From Pseudomonadota bacterium (lineage in GTDB: Bacteria; Pseudomonadota; Alphaproteobacteria; Rhizobiales; Rhizobiaceae): DNA of 14,645 nt. The notes under the pieces are model-generated. The model was not told the DNA's origin, did no database searches, and was given only the letters and a program-made list of their open reading frames with translations. The stretch spans positions 1-14,645 of the forward strand of contig JAEYTV010000186.1 of the NCBI GenBank assembly GCA_023433855.1, written 5' to 3'. A program made the position numbers and the translations under genes. Shown piece after piece: positions 1-6,958 of the stretch; the first letter of the stretch is position 1; every line of letters begins with the position of its first letter.

Positions 1-32
1 CAGCCGGGCCATGTCCCGCGTCAGGTGGTAAG

Positions 33-941
33 TTGACGACGCCTGCCAAAAGAACGCCTGCGCCCCTCGCCAGGGCGCAGGCGCGAGCCGCTTTTTGGTT
101 CCTGCTGCCGGGGTACGGTCTCTACCTGCTGTTCGTGCTTTTGCCGGCGCTGGCCACCATGGCCTTCTCGCTGCTCTATCTCGACCGCTACACCTGGAGC
201 GTCGATTTCGTCGGGCTCGACAACATCTTCTACGTCGTCACCGACGCGCGGTTCTGGACCAGTTTCCTCAACACCTTCTATTTTGTCGCCCTTGCTGCCA
301 TCGGCAATGTCGCGCTCGGGCTGATTTTCGCAGTCCTGCTCGACCGCGCGCTGCCCAAGGCGCTGCTCTATGTGCTCAGGCTGGCCTATTTCCTGCCGGT
401 GCTCGTGTCGACCGCGCTGGTGTCGCTGGTCTGGCAGTTCATCTATTCGAGCGATCTCGGCATCCTCAACTACTACCTGAGCGCCATCGGCATCCCTCGC
501 ATCGGCTGGCTGAGCGACGCCAGGGTCGCCATGGTGTCGGTCGTCATCATGGACGTGTGGAAGCACTTCGGCTTCTTCATGATCATCCTGCTGGCGGCGC
601 TGCAATCGATCCCGCGCGATGTCATCGAGGCGGCGGCGATGGATGGGGCAGGGCCGTTCACGACTTTCCTCTATATCAAGGTGCCGATGATCGCCCCGGT
701 CATCCTGTTCTGCATCACCTATGCCACCATCGGTGGATTGCAGATGTTCGAGAGCGTGCGCATCCTCACCGGCGGCGGGCCCGGCGACGCCACCACGTCG
801 ATGGTCATGTACATGTACGATCAGACGTTCGGAGCGCAGGACGTCGGCGTCGGCTCGGCTGCGGCACTCATCCTTCTCATCACCATCGTCCTCGTCACGC
901 TGATCCAGCTCCGGATCGGCCGTCGAAGCATGGAGGGCTGA
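33..941 (+). CDS. Carbohydrate ABC transporter permease, MalF/UgpA type
   Basis: Inner-membrane subunit of a CUT1-type sugar ABC importer, 302 aa. Hydrophobic segments begin at about residue 21 and recur to the C-terminus. The cytoplasmic EAA loop that docks on the ATPase is clear at about 199-221 (EAAAMDGAG followed by the IKVPM helix end). A family-typical LTGGGPGDAT stretch sits at 245-254. The start is taken as TTG at 33, preceded by AGGTGG. The frame stays open to the window edge, so an upstream start cannot be excluded. A TGA at 34-36 in another frame overlaps this TTG and may end an upstream gene, probably the binding protein. The next gene starts 3 bases after the stop, so the two permeases form an operon. 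Substrate not determinable. Confidence 0.93.
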   Translation: MTTPAKRTPAPLARAQARAAFWFLLPGYGLYLLFVLLPALATMAFSLLYLDRYTWSVDFVGLDNIFYVVTDARFWTSFLNTFYFVALAAIGNVALGLIFAVLLDRALPKALLYVLRLAYFLPVLVSTALVSLVWQFIYSSDLGILNYYLSAIGIPRIGWLSDARVAMVSVVIMDVWKHFGFFMIILLAALQSIPRDVIEAAAMDGAGPFTTFLYIKVPMIAPVILFCITYATIGGLQMFESVRILTGGGPGDATTSMVMYMYDQTFGAQDVGVGSAAALILLITIVLVTLIQLRIGRRSMEG

Positions 942-944
942 GCT

Positions 945-1811
945 GTGGACGACACCGTAACTTCCCGCCTGCTGCGTGCCACCCAGATCGTGCATTGGCG
1001 CAACGTGCCGCTGATGATCATCCTGCTCATCGGCGCGCTGCTGATGATCATGCCGTTCCTGTGGATGGCGGCCGCCTCGTTCCGCCCAATCGGCGAATCC
1101 TACCGGCTTCCGCCGAGCATCCTGCCCGACAGGTTGGACTTCGCGGCCTATGCGGAGGCTTTGGGCTCCGGCGTGCCCTTCCTGCAGATGTACTGGAACA
1201 GCTTCGTCGTCGCGGCGATCTCGACGATCGGCGCCCTGCTCAGTTCGGCGATGGCGGCCTTCGCCTTCGCACGGCTGGAGTTCCGCTCGCGCGACAAGCT
1301 CTTCCTTTTCATGCTCCTCGGGCTCATGGTTCCGCCCGCGCTGGTGCTGATCCCACTCTATTTCGGCTACGCGCGGGTCGGCCTGCTCGATACCCACATC
1401 GGCCTCGCGCTCCCGGCCATGGCCTCGCCCTTCGGCGTGTTCATGATGCGCCAGTTCACGCTCAACCAGCCCAAGGCGCTGGAGGAAGCGGCGCTGCTCG
1501 ATGGCGCGAACTACTACCAGATATTCTTCAGGATCACGCTGCCGCAGATGGGGCCTGCCCTGGCGACGCTCGGTATCATCACCTTCATCGGCAGCTGGAA
1601 CAACTTCGTCTCGCCCTTCGTGCTCATCACCAGCTGGGACAAGATGACCCTGCCGGTCGGCATTGTGGCGTTGCAGGGGGTGCTGGGTTCGGCGCGGCTC
1701 TCCGTGATCATGGCGGCTGCGACAATGTCGATCCTACCGCTGCTTTTGGTTTTCCTGATCGCCCAGCGTTTCATCGTGGAGAGCATCACCATGTCCGGGG
1801 TGAAGGGATAA
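945..1811 (+). CDS. Carbohydrate ABC transporter permease, MalG/UgpE type
   Basis: Second permease of the same importer, 288 aa. An N-terminal membrane segment lies at about 22-44. The EAA loop is at 180-200 (EEAALLDGANYYQIF then ITLP), followed by the conserved FIGSWNNFVSPF at 214-225. The C-terminus AQRFIVESITMSGVKG is the standard ending of MalG-type subunits, so the protein is complete. The GTG start at 945 follows a GGAGGG ribosome site just before the stop of the preceding permease. No ATPase or binding protein follows; the stretch downstream holds only gene remnants. The missing partners are either upstream of the window or were lost from here, and the sequence does not decide between these. 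Confidence 0.93.
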   Translation: MDDTVTSRLLRATQIVHWRNVPLMIILLIGALLMIMPFLWMAAASFRPIGESYRLPPSILPDRLDFAAYAEALGSGVPFLQMYWNSFVVAAISTIGALLSSAMAAFAFARLEFRSRDKLFLFMLLGLMVPPALVLIPLYFGYARVGLLDTHIGLALPAMASPFGVFMMRQFTLNQPKALEEAALLDGANYYQIFFRITLPQMGPALATLGIITFIGSWNNFVSPFVLITSWDKMTLPVGIVALQGVLGSARLSVIMAAATMSILPLLLVFLIAQRFIVESITMSGVKG

Positions 1812-1873
1812 GCCAGGTCAAGGGATGGTCTCTGGTCCCTCGACATGTGCCCCGCCAGCGCGCGACGCGACGC

Positions 1874-2013
1874 CTCGACCCAAGCAGGATTGTCGAGATA
1901 CCAGCACACCGGCTGTTCGAACGTTTCGTTGGGCGACCGGCCGAGGTCGCGTCTATCTTGGAAGCGTCGATTGCATACCGGCGATCATAGCCAGGCCAAT
2001 CCTTCAGGCAGAT
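1874..2013 (-). pseudogene. rfbB: Remnant of dTDP-glucose 4,6-dehydratase (RmlB/RfbB) C-terminus, frameshifted
   Basis: Read on the minus strand from about 2013, one frame gives LKDWPGYDRRYAIDASKID. This closely resembles the RmlB C-terminal signature (V-KDRPGHDRRYAIDASKI). The similarity then moves to another frame: DLGRSPNETFEQ, then VCWYLDNPAWVEA, matching the family's D-LGW-P-ETFE-G---TV-WYLDN stretch. The shift is explained by about one missing base near 1950, and about four residues between FEQ and VCWYLDN are absent. No start, NAD-binding Rossmann fold or catalytic centre is present, so this is a dead 3' fragment. Family recognition is from memory of conserved motifs, not an alignment search. 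Confidence 0.7.
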
Positions 2014-2017
2014 AGTA

Positions 2018-2143
2018 TGCCAGCGGTGTTTCCGGCGTGATGTCATGGTCAAGGTTGAACACCAGCGGTCCCGCGCCCAGCGCAGACAAGATGGCTGCAA
2101 CCTGTTCGGACAGTGCACGTCCGCCAGCCGGTGCGGGCCTGAT
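2018..2143 (-). pseudogene. hemE: Remnant of uroporphyrinogen decarboxylase (HemE-like) C-terminus
   Basis: A minus-strand frame gives PAPAGGRALSEQVAAILSAL then GAGPLVFNLDHDITPETPLA. This resembles the HemE C-terminal segment, where a GNLDP---L-AGG-AL stretch precedes a helix and the FNLGHGI-P-TP motif. Both glycines of the normally conserved GHG are Asp here, consistent with decay. Similarity ends at about 2018, a few bases before the RmlB-like remnant begins at 2013, so two unrelated gene ends are fused. No start or N-terminal two thirds is present. Identification is moderate: it rests on one motif region of about 42 residues. Confidence 0.5.
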
Positions 2144-2444
2144 GGCTGTCGTGCGGACTTCGATAGAGGTTGCCGACATCTTTCCGGGCCGCCGGTAGCG
2201 ACTTCGGTGACGGTTACCGAACGGCGCCGTTCACGACGAAATCGAGTACAGATTGCGTCTCGAGGGACCATGTCGCTTGGAGTCGAGAGTCACTCAAGTG
2301 GACGATCCGTTAATTCAATATTCGTATGCGATCCATGAAATGTTCAAGCGTATCGGGGAGAGACCGAACTCGGCAAGCTGCTTTGAGTGCTCTTTGCCGA
2401 TGGTCTTGGGATCGAGCGCCCCAGCCCGTGTTGGAGATAGCAAT

Positions 2445-3617
2445 CTAGGATGCCGAGAACCGGTAGACTTGGGTTGTGTGGGCGCGGATCCAGTCCCAGT
2501 CGTAGGTTACACCTAGGCCCGGACCATCAGGCACCGGAACGCTGCCGTCTTCGCCGATGCAGTCCAGTTCGTCGCTGTAGTCACCGGCATAGACCGGGGC
2601 GAGCGCATTGCCGCATCCGGGCGCCACCAGTGCTACTTCGTAATAGTTCGAGTTGCGCATTGCGGACATGCATGCGCGATGCGCTGGCCCTGATGCGTGT
2701 ATTTCGACGTCGAGACCGAAGGCCTCGCCGAGATGGGCGATCTTCATCGCGCCGGTGATGCCCAAGTCGTATTCGGGATCCGAGCGCAGGAAGTCCGTGC
2801 CTTCCGCTGCGATCAGATCGGCCTTCACCTCAAGTCCGCGAATATGCTCGCCTTGCAACAGCGGGGTGCGGATCAACTGGCGAAGTTTCCGGTAGGCCTG
2901 GGCCGAATGGCCGCCGTCGCGCATCGGGTCCTCGTACCACATGAATCCGGCATCGTCGCAGGCGCGGCCGACGATCAACGTGTCCTGGAAAGTGCGCAAC
3001 TCGCAGGCGGGATCGAGCATCAGGGTCATGCGGTCGCCGACCCGCTTGCCGAGCAGCCGAACGGTCGCCGCTTCCTCCTGTGCATTGCCCTCGGTCCAGC
3101 CATGCATCTTGAAGGCGCGATAGCCCATTTCGTGGCACTGCTCGGCGAAAGCCGCGTAGGCCTCGGGCGTCGACAGGCAGCCATTGCGATCGCCGTGATA
3201 GGTGCTGGCATAGCTAGGCAGCCGCTTGCGGTAGCCGCCCAGCATCTGCGACACGGATTGGTCGCTGCGTTTTCCAGCCAGGTCCCAGAGGGCGATGTCG
3301 ATCAGCCCGAGACCCATGCGGTCGAGGTGACGCATCACTCGCTTGAAATCGTCGTAGAAGCGTTCGCGTTCGAGCGCGTCGCGGCCGATCAGATTCGGCG
3401 CTACTGCTAGCACCTGAGCAAGCGAGGTCTTGCTGCCGCCCCACTGCGCCACATATTCGCCGCGCGAGCCGTCCCGCGCGCCGATGACGACGACGAACTT
3501 CGTGAGCGTCGTCTTCTTTCCAGGCGAGCAGACGAGGTTCGCTCCGCTGCCGTCGAGGCCGATGTTCGGCATCTCCCAGGCGATTTCGTGGACTTCGACG
3601 AGATCTATGGCAGGCAT
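2445..3617 (-). CDS. Enolase-superfamily (mandelate racemase-type) sugar-acid dehydratase
   Basis: 390 aa, typical length for the family. An N-terminal capping domain is followed by a barrel with recognisable active-site positions: K170-x-H172 (FKMHGW), metal ligands D202 (MLDPA), E229 (WYEDP) and E257 (QGEH), the D280/H307 dyad (RSDPEYD, EIHA) and E327. D280 to H307 and H307 to E327 have the same spacing as Asp270, His297 and Glu317 of mandelate racemase. The position of mandelate racemase Lys166 is His. The family abstracts a proton alpha to a carboxylate; members near transport genes usually dehydrate aldonates or aldarates to 2-keto-3-deoxy acids. Specific substrate unknown. It starts at ATG 3617 with AGGA upstream, 33 bases after the TRAP permease, and is last in that operon. 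Confidence 0.9.
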   Translation of the reverse strand: MPAIDLVEVHEIAWEMPNIGLDGSGANLVCSPGKKTTLTKFVVVIGARDGSRGEYVAQWGGSKTSLAQVLAVAPNLIGRDALERERFYDDFKRVMRHLDRMGLGLIDIALWDLAGKRSDQSVSQMLGGYRKRLPSYASTYHGDRNGCLSTPEAYAAFAEQCHEMGYRAFKMHGWTEGNAQEEAATVRLLGKRVGDRMTLMLDPACELRTFQDTLIVGRACDDAGFMWYEDPMRDGGHSAQAYRKLRQLIRTPLLQGEHIRGLEVKADLIAAEGTDFLRSDPEYDLGITGAMKIAHLGEAFGLDVEIHASGPAHRACMSAMRNSNYYEVALVAPGCGNALAPVYAGDYSDELDCIGEDGSVPVPDGPGLGVTYDWDWIRAHTTQVYRFSAS

Positions 3618-3650
3618 TGGTGCATCCTGTGAAACGATGTCAGCAACCGG

Positions 3651-4943
3651 CTAGCGCGTGCCTTCGATCAGGTGCGGCAGCCAGAGAACGATTTGGGGAA
3701 AAAGGACAAGAGCGAGAAGCGCTAGGACCAGTGGTATGATGAAGATCCAGATTTCCCGGAATATCTTGATCACAGGGGTTTTCGTCAGCGAGCCGAGCAC
3801 GAACAGCAGCATGCCGTAAGGCGGCGTGACGAGGCCGATGACGATGTTGACGATGATGACGACGCCGAAGTGCACCGGATCGATACCGAGTGCCGTGATG
3901 CTGGGCAGCAGCAGGGGCACGATCACAAGAAGCAGCACGGTGGTGTCGAGGAAGCACCCGGCAAGCAGGAAGATGGCATTGATGATCAGCAGGAATTGCA
4001 GCGCATCGAGGTTCATGTCCATGATCGCGCCGGCTAGCGTCAGGCCAAGGTGCTCGCCGGCAACCGCATAGTTCACGATGAAGGCGCCTGCGATCATCAT
4101 CATCACGGTGACGCAGGCTTTCATCGACTCGTTGAAAACGGCGGGCAGCATGGCCGGGCGCAGCGTACGGAAGGCAATGAAGCCCAACACCAGTGCATAG
4201 AAGCCACCCATGGCAGCCGCTTCCGTCGGAGTGAAAGCGCCGCCCCATATGCCGCCCAACATCACCGCGGGAACCGACATCGGCAGAATGCCGTTTATCA
4301 GCGCTTTCCCGGTATCGGAGGGAGACATCTTCACGCCAGGCGGCAGCCCGCGCCAGCGGGCTACCAGAGCCACTGTCACCATCAAAGATGCGGCGATCAG
4401 CAGACCTGGCATGATGCCGCCAAGGAACATCGCTGAGATCGAAGTGTTGGCGATGATGCAATAAAGCACCATCGCGATCGACGGCGGAATGATGGGACCC
4501 AGCGTCGCTGCGGCAGCCGAGACAGCTACGGCGAAACCGGGTGGGTATCCGCGCGCGACCTGCTGGCGAACTGCCAATAGACCTGGCCCAGCAGCATCCG
4601 CGAGTGCGCTGCCGCTCATGGATGACATGGCGGCATTCACCAGCACCGTAACGTGGGCATCTCCGCCGCGCATGCGTCCAACAATGGCGCTCATAGCGTT
4701 CCACAGCTTGTCGGTGATTTGCGCTGCATTCATGATGTTCGCTGTCAGGATGAACAGCGGCACGGCAAGCATCACGTAGTTGCCGTAGGTCGACGTCATG
4801 ATCTGTTCAGCGACGAGACCGACGTCCTGCCCGCTCGCGAATAAGTAGACTATGCCGCTCGCGATCAGGGCGAAGGCGATCGGTACGCGTAGCGTCATGC
4901 CGATAGCCAGGACGGCCAGCAGACAGATGAATGGCAGGCTCAT
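3651..4943 (-). CDS. TRAP transporter large permease, DctM type
   Basis: Large membrane subunit of a tripartite ATP-independent periplasmic transporter, which couples sodium flow to uptake of organic anions. It has 430 aa from ATG 4943; an in-frame TTG at 4955 gives four more residues, but GGAG at 4950-4953 is well placed for the ATG. Hydrophobic helices run along the whole length. Family landmarks are VPLFILTANIMNAAQITDKL (61-80), GSALADAAGPG (111-121) and LGPIIPPSIAMVLY (148-161). It follows the small permease by 40 bases and precedes the dehydratase by 33, so the enzyme is probably co-transcribed with the importer of its substrate or of a related acid. Confidence 0.95.
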   Translation of the reverse strand: MSLPFICLLAVLAIGMTLRVPIAFALIASGIVYLFASGQDVGLVAEQIMTSTYGNYVMLAVPLFILTANIMNAAQITDKLWNAMSAIVGRMRGGDAHVTVLVNAAMSSMSGSALADAAGPGLLAVRQQVARGYPPGFAVAVSAAAATLGPIIPPSIAMVLYCIIANTSISAMFLGGIMPGLLIAASLMVTVALVARWRGLPPGVKMSPSDTGKALINGILPMSVPAVMLGGIWGGAFTPTEAAAMGGFYALVLGFIAFRTLRPAMLPAVFNESMKACVTVMMMIAGAFIVNYAVAGEHLGLTLAGAIMDMNLDALQFLLIINAIFLLAGCFLDTTVLLLVIVPLLLPSITALGIDPVHFGVVIIVNIVIGLVTPPYGMLLFVLGSLTKTPVIKIFREIWIFIIPLVLALLALVLFPQIVLWLPHLIEGTR

Positions 4944-4983
4944 GCGGCTCTCCAACTGCAGAAGGGATGGCTTGCTTTGAAAG

Positions 4984-5448
4984 CTAGTCGGGCTGTTCGC
5001 GTCCGAGCGCGATGGCGGCGCCGCTCCACACCATTTTCAGCCCGACAACCAACAGGAATATTGGAAAGGCGAGGAAGACGTAGAAAAACGGAAGGTTAAG
5101 CGCCGGCGTGCGCTGTCGCAGCATGAAGATCACATAGTCCATGCAAGGCCAGAACGCGGCCAGGAAGATGAGGCCAAACACGATGCTGGCGACGATCGAA
5201 ACGAGCCGGGCCACAGGCTTTGGCAGAAGGTCGTAGACGACTTCGAAGCGCACTTGTTCCGAGGGCTTGAGCGCGAAGGCGGATGCAAAGAAAATCATGA
5301 ATGAGAACAGTATGACAGTCAGTTCATCCGCCCACGGGAGAGGATCGTGAGCGATGTAGCGCATGAAGACGGCGACAACGAATATGACGAATACCAGTGC
5401 CAGGACGGCAGAGGAGATTAGTTCGGCAACTTTCGTGACCGACTTCAT
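4984..5448 (-). CDS. TRAP transporter small permease, DctQ type
   Basis: 154 aa membrane protein with four hydrophobic segments at about 10-30, 44-62, 82-102 and 119-141, the DctQ architecture. The loop PLPWADEL (37-43) after the first helix is characteristic. The frame extends upstream to 5514, but that would overlap the binding-protein gene by about 50 bases and adds a non-membrane, Pro/Gly-rich stretch. ATG 5448, with a GAGGAG ribosome site at about 5457-5462 that overlaps the stop of the upstream gene, is the better start. It pairs with the DctM-type subunit to form the membrane part of the importer. Confidence 0.92.
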   Translation of the reverse strand: MKSVTKVAELISSAVLALVFVIFVVAVFMRYIAHDPLPWADELTVILFSFMIFFASAFALKPSEQVRFEVVYDLLPKPVARLVSIVASIVFGLIFLAAFWPCMDYVIFMLRQRTPALNLPFFYVFLAFPIFLLVVGLKMVWSGAAIALGREQPD

Positions 5449-5461
5449 GTGCCCAGGCTCC

Positions 5462-6454
5462 TCACTTGACCGCTGCGATCCGGTCGGCCAACCCGTCGGG
5501 CCAGGTCGCTGCAAGCCCCGCCTCTTCGAACGCAGCCTTCACGGAAGCCCGGAAGGGTTCGACGTCAGGCTCGGAAATCTTGAGGCCGTATTCACGGAGA
5601 TACTCGAGATCCTTCTTTTCCTGGTCCAGGCGGAACGAATCCTGTTCCTCCATCGTCTCGCGGGCTGCCGTTGCGACGATCTCCTGCTGCTCGGGCGTAA
5701 GCTTGTTCCAGGTGTCGGCGGAGAGCACGAAGATCACCGGTTGCACCATGTGCGAGGTCAGGATCAACTGCTTGCCGACTTCTTCCATCTTGAAGGCGCG
5801 GATGATGCCGAGGGGGTTTTCCTGGCCGTCGATGGCGCCGGTGCGCAGCGCCAGATAAACCTCACCCAGCGCCATCGGTGTAGGCGTCACACCCATGCCC
5901 TTCCCGAGGACTTGCCAGGCGGGCGCACCCGGCATGCGCAGCTTGACGCCGGCGACGTCGGCGGGAGTCGAGACCTCCCGGTCATCGCGCAGCAACATCT
6001 GACGGGTCCCGCCATACAGGACACCCAGGACCTTGACGCCGAGATCATTCAACAGCCGCTCGTCGAATTCCTTGCCTACTTCGCCGTTGAAGACCGAGCG
6101 GAAATGATCGTAGTCGCGAAATAGGTAGCCCGAGCTGAAGATCGTATACTCGGCAATCTGCTGCTCGACGTCGCCGGTGTTGAGCACTGCAATGTCCAGG
6201 TTGCCGCGCTGTATGGCTGCGAGTTCCTGGCCCTGCTTGAAGAGCGTGAAATCGGTGTAGATATCCGACGTTACTTCGCCGTTGCTCCGCTCTTTCACCT
6301 TGTCGGCGAAGGCGCGGATATGTCCGACCATGATGTCGGTCGACGGATACTGCAGCGAGACACGAAGCTTGGTTTCTGCGGCGGCCAATGTCGGCGCAAG
6401 GGCAAGGCCGGCCAAGGCAAGGCCAGCCACGGCCAGTGTGCGGAATACGATCAT
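5462..6454 (-). CDS. TRAP transporter substrate-binding protein, DctP type
   Basis: 330 aa periplasmic binding protein, first gene of the leftward operon. A Sec signal peptide covers residues 1-26 (hydrophobic core about 7-22, cleavage after LAAA). Mature-protein landmarks are the carboxylate-binding Arg173 in VKLRMPG, the following LG-GMGVTPTPMALGEVY stretch, and GAIDGQENP (206-214). All are typical of DctP proteins that bind sugar acids or C4-type acids through a salt bridge to the conserved Arg. The ATG start is preceded by GGAGGAA at 6461-6467. A carboxylate ligand is expected from the family; which one is not visible. Confidence 0.95.
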   Translation of the reverse strand: MIVFRTLAVAGLALAGLALAPTLAAAETKLRVSLQYPSTDIMVGHIRAFADKVKERSNGEVTSDIYTDFTLFKQGQELAAIQRGNLDIAVLNTGDVEQQIAEYTIFSSGYLFRDYDHFRSVFNGEVGKEFDERLLNDLGVKVLGVLYGGTRQMLLRDDREVSTPADVAGVKLRMPGAPAWQVLGKGMGVTPTPMALGEVYLALRTGAIDGQENPLGIIRAFKMEEVGKQLILTSHMVQPVIFVLSADTWNKLTPEQQEIVATAARETMEEQDSFRLDQEKKDLEYLREYGLKISEPDVEPFRASVKAAFEEAGLAATWPDGLADRIAAVK

Positions 6455-6663
6455 TATTGTTCCTCCCGTGGCGATCTCCGGCGACCGAACTATGGCTGGA
6501 TCGCGCGGCTATCCTTGGACTACAGGATGCTCATGTCAATGCACTTTGTGATCAAAATACGATTTACGATGCCGTCATTCCTGTTAGTTAGGCAAAACGA
6601 TTGACATAGTATCGTACTTGGATAACAGGATACGTAAATTGAATCCGTGGAGACATACGCAAC
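6455..6663. promoter_or_regulatory. Divergent promoter/operator region of the catabolic cluster
   Basis: About 209 bases between divergent operons. TTGACA occurs on the minus strand at 6534-6539 and on the plus strand at 6601-6606, suiting opposed promoters; no good -10 box follows either. ACGAT half-sites occur at 6559-6563, 6566-6570 and 6597-6601, and inverted as ATCGT at 6611-6615. The last two form ACGAT-N9-ATCGT over the rightward -35. A second inverted repeat pairs TCCTGTTA (6579-6586) with TAACAGGA (6623-6630). GTATC (6609-6613) and GATAC (6629-6633) are a third pair. These are candidate sites for the GntR-type protein encoded downstream. The assignment to that regulator is inference. 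Confidence 0.5.
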
Positions 6664-6948
6664 GTGAGGATGAGCAATGCGCCCGAGGCGCTGGTGATCG
6701 CGCCGGAGGACAATGTCGCCGTGGTGCTACGCGATTTTGTGGCGGGCGAACTGGCGGTGGCAGGGGACTGCACGGTGACCTGCCTCGCTAACGTACCCTC
6801 CGGGCACAAGCTCGCCATCGCGGCAATCCCCCAGGGAGCGAGCATCGTGAAATGCGGCGTGCCCGTCGGGATTACCAGGCGCCCGATCGACATGGGCGAA
6901 CACGTCCACATCCACAATGTCGCTAGCCGCTACATTACCGATCATTAG
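6664..6948 (+). CDS. UxaA-family dehydratase small subunit (SAF domain)
   Basis: 94 aa SAF-domain protein matching the N-terminal domain of altronate/galactarate dehydratases. Landmarks are VPSGHKLAI (44-52, with H48 and K49), the IVKCGVPVGI stretch (61-70, Cys where Tyr is more usual) and the end motif GEHVHIHN (78-85). In many alphaproteobacteria this domain is a separate small protein working with the large subunit encoded next. The start is taken as GTG 6664 with GGAG at 6649-6652, a rather long 11-base gap; ATG 6670 is the alternative and would lose two residues. It is the first gene of the rightward operon. Its stop codon lies inside the ribosome site of the next gene. Confidence 0.9.
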   Translation: MRMSNAPEALVIAPEDNVAVVLRDFVAGELAVAGDCTVTCLANVPSGHKLAIAAIPQGASIVKCGVPVGITRRPIDMGEHVHIHNVASRYITDH

Positions 6949-6958
6949 GAGTTCAGGC

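Larger units (their letters stand above)
1812..2444. other. Intergenic stretch with no intact gene, containing gene relics
   Basis: About 630 bases between the ABC permease operon and the end of the dehydratase gene on the other strand. No intact gene was found. Minus-strand reading gives two recognisable decayed C-terminal gene pieces side by side (annotated separately). The part from about 2150 to 2444 gave nothing recognisable. A minus-strand frame at about 2315-2443 has protein-like composition but no family I can name. The stretch looks like a recombination scar at the left edge of the catabolic cluster. Confidence 0.7.

Noticed and set aside
1..36. Tail of an upstream gene ending in TAA at 29-31 or TGA at 34-36
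   Set aside because: Only about ten codons are visible and no frame can be chosen on evidence. It probably belongs to the sugar-binding protein of the ABC importer.
21..1397. Long open minus-strand frame opposite the ABC permeases
   Set aside because: Its composition is Arg/Asp/Glu/His-rich and low-complexity, the usual antisense shadow of a high-GC gene. Both sense frames have clear permease motifs.
1818..1843. Hairpin AGGGAT/GTCCCT just after the second permease as a terminator
   Set aside because: The stem is short with an 8-base loop and no T tract follows. It could be chance in GC-rich DNA.
95..1990. Long plus-strand open frame spanning both permease genes
   Set aside because: It is an Arg/His/Pro/Ala-rich shadow in another frame, with no family motifs.
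1786..2271. Minus-strand open frame of about 161 codons taken as a gene
   Set aside because: Only a short internal part is protein-like (the RmlB-type remnant), and that similarity continues in a different frame. It is treated as a relic rather than a gene.
2253..2516. Small open frames in the left intergenic region, both strands, including a minus-strand frame at about 2315-2443
   Set aside because: No recognisable family, ribosome site or context. The minus-strand frame has plausible composition but cannot be named.
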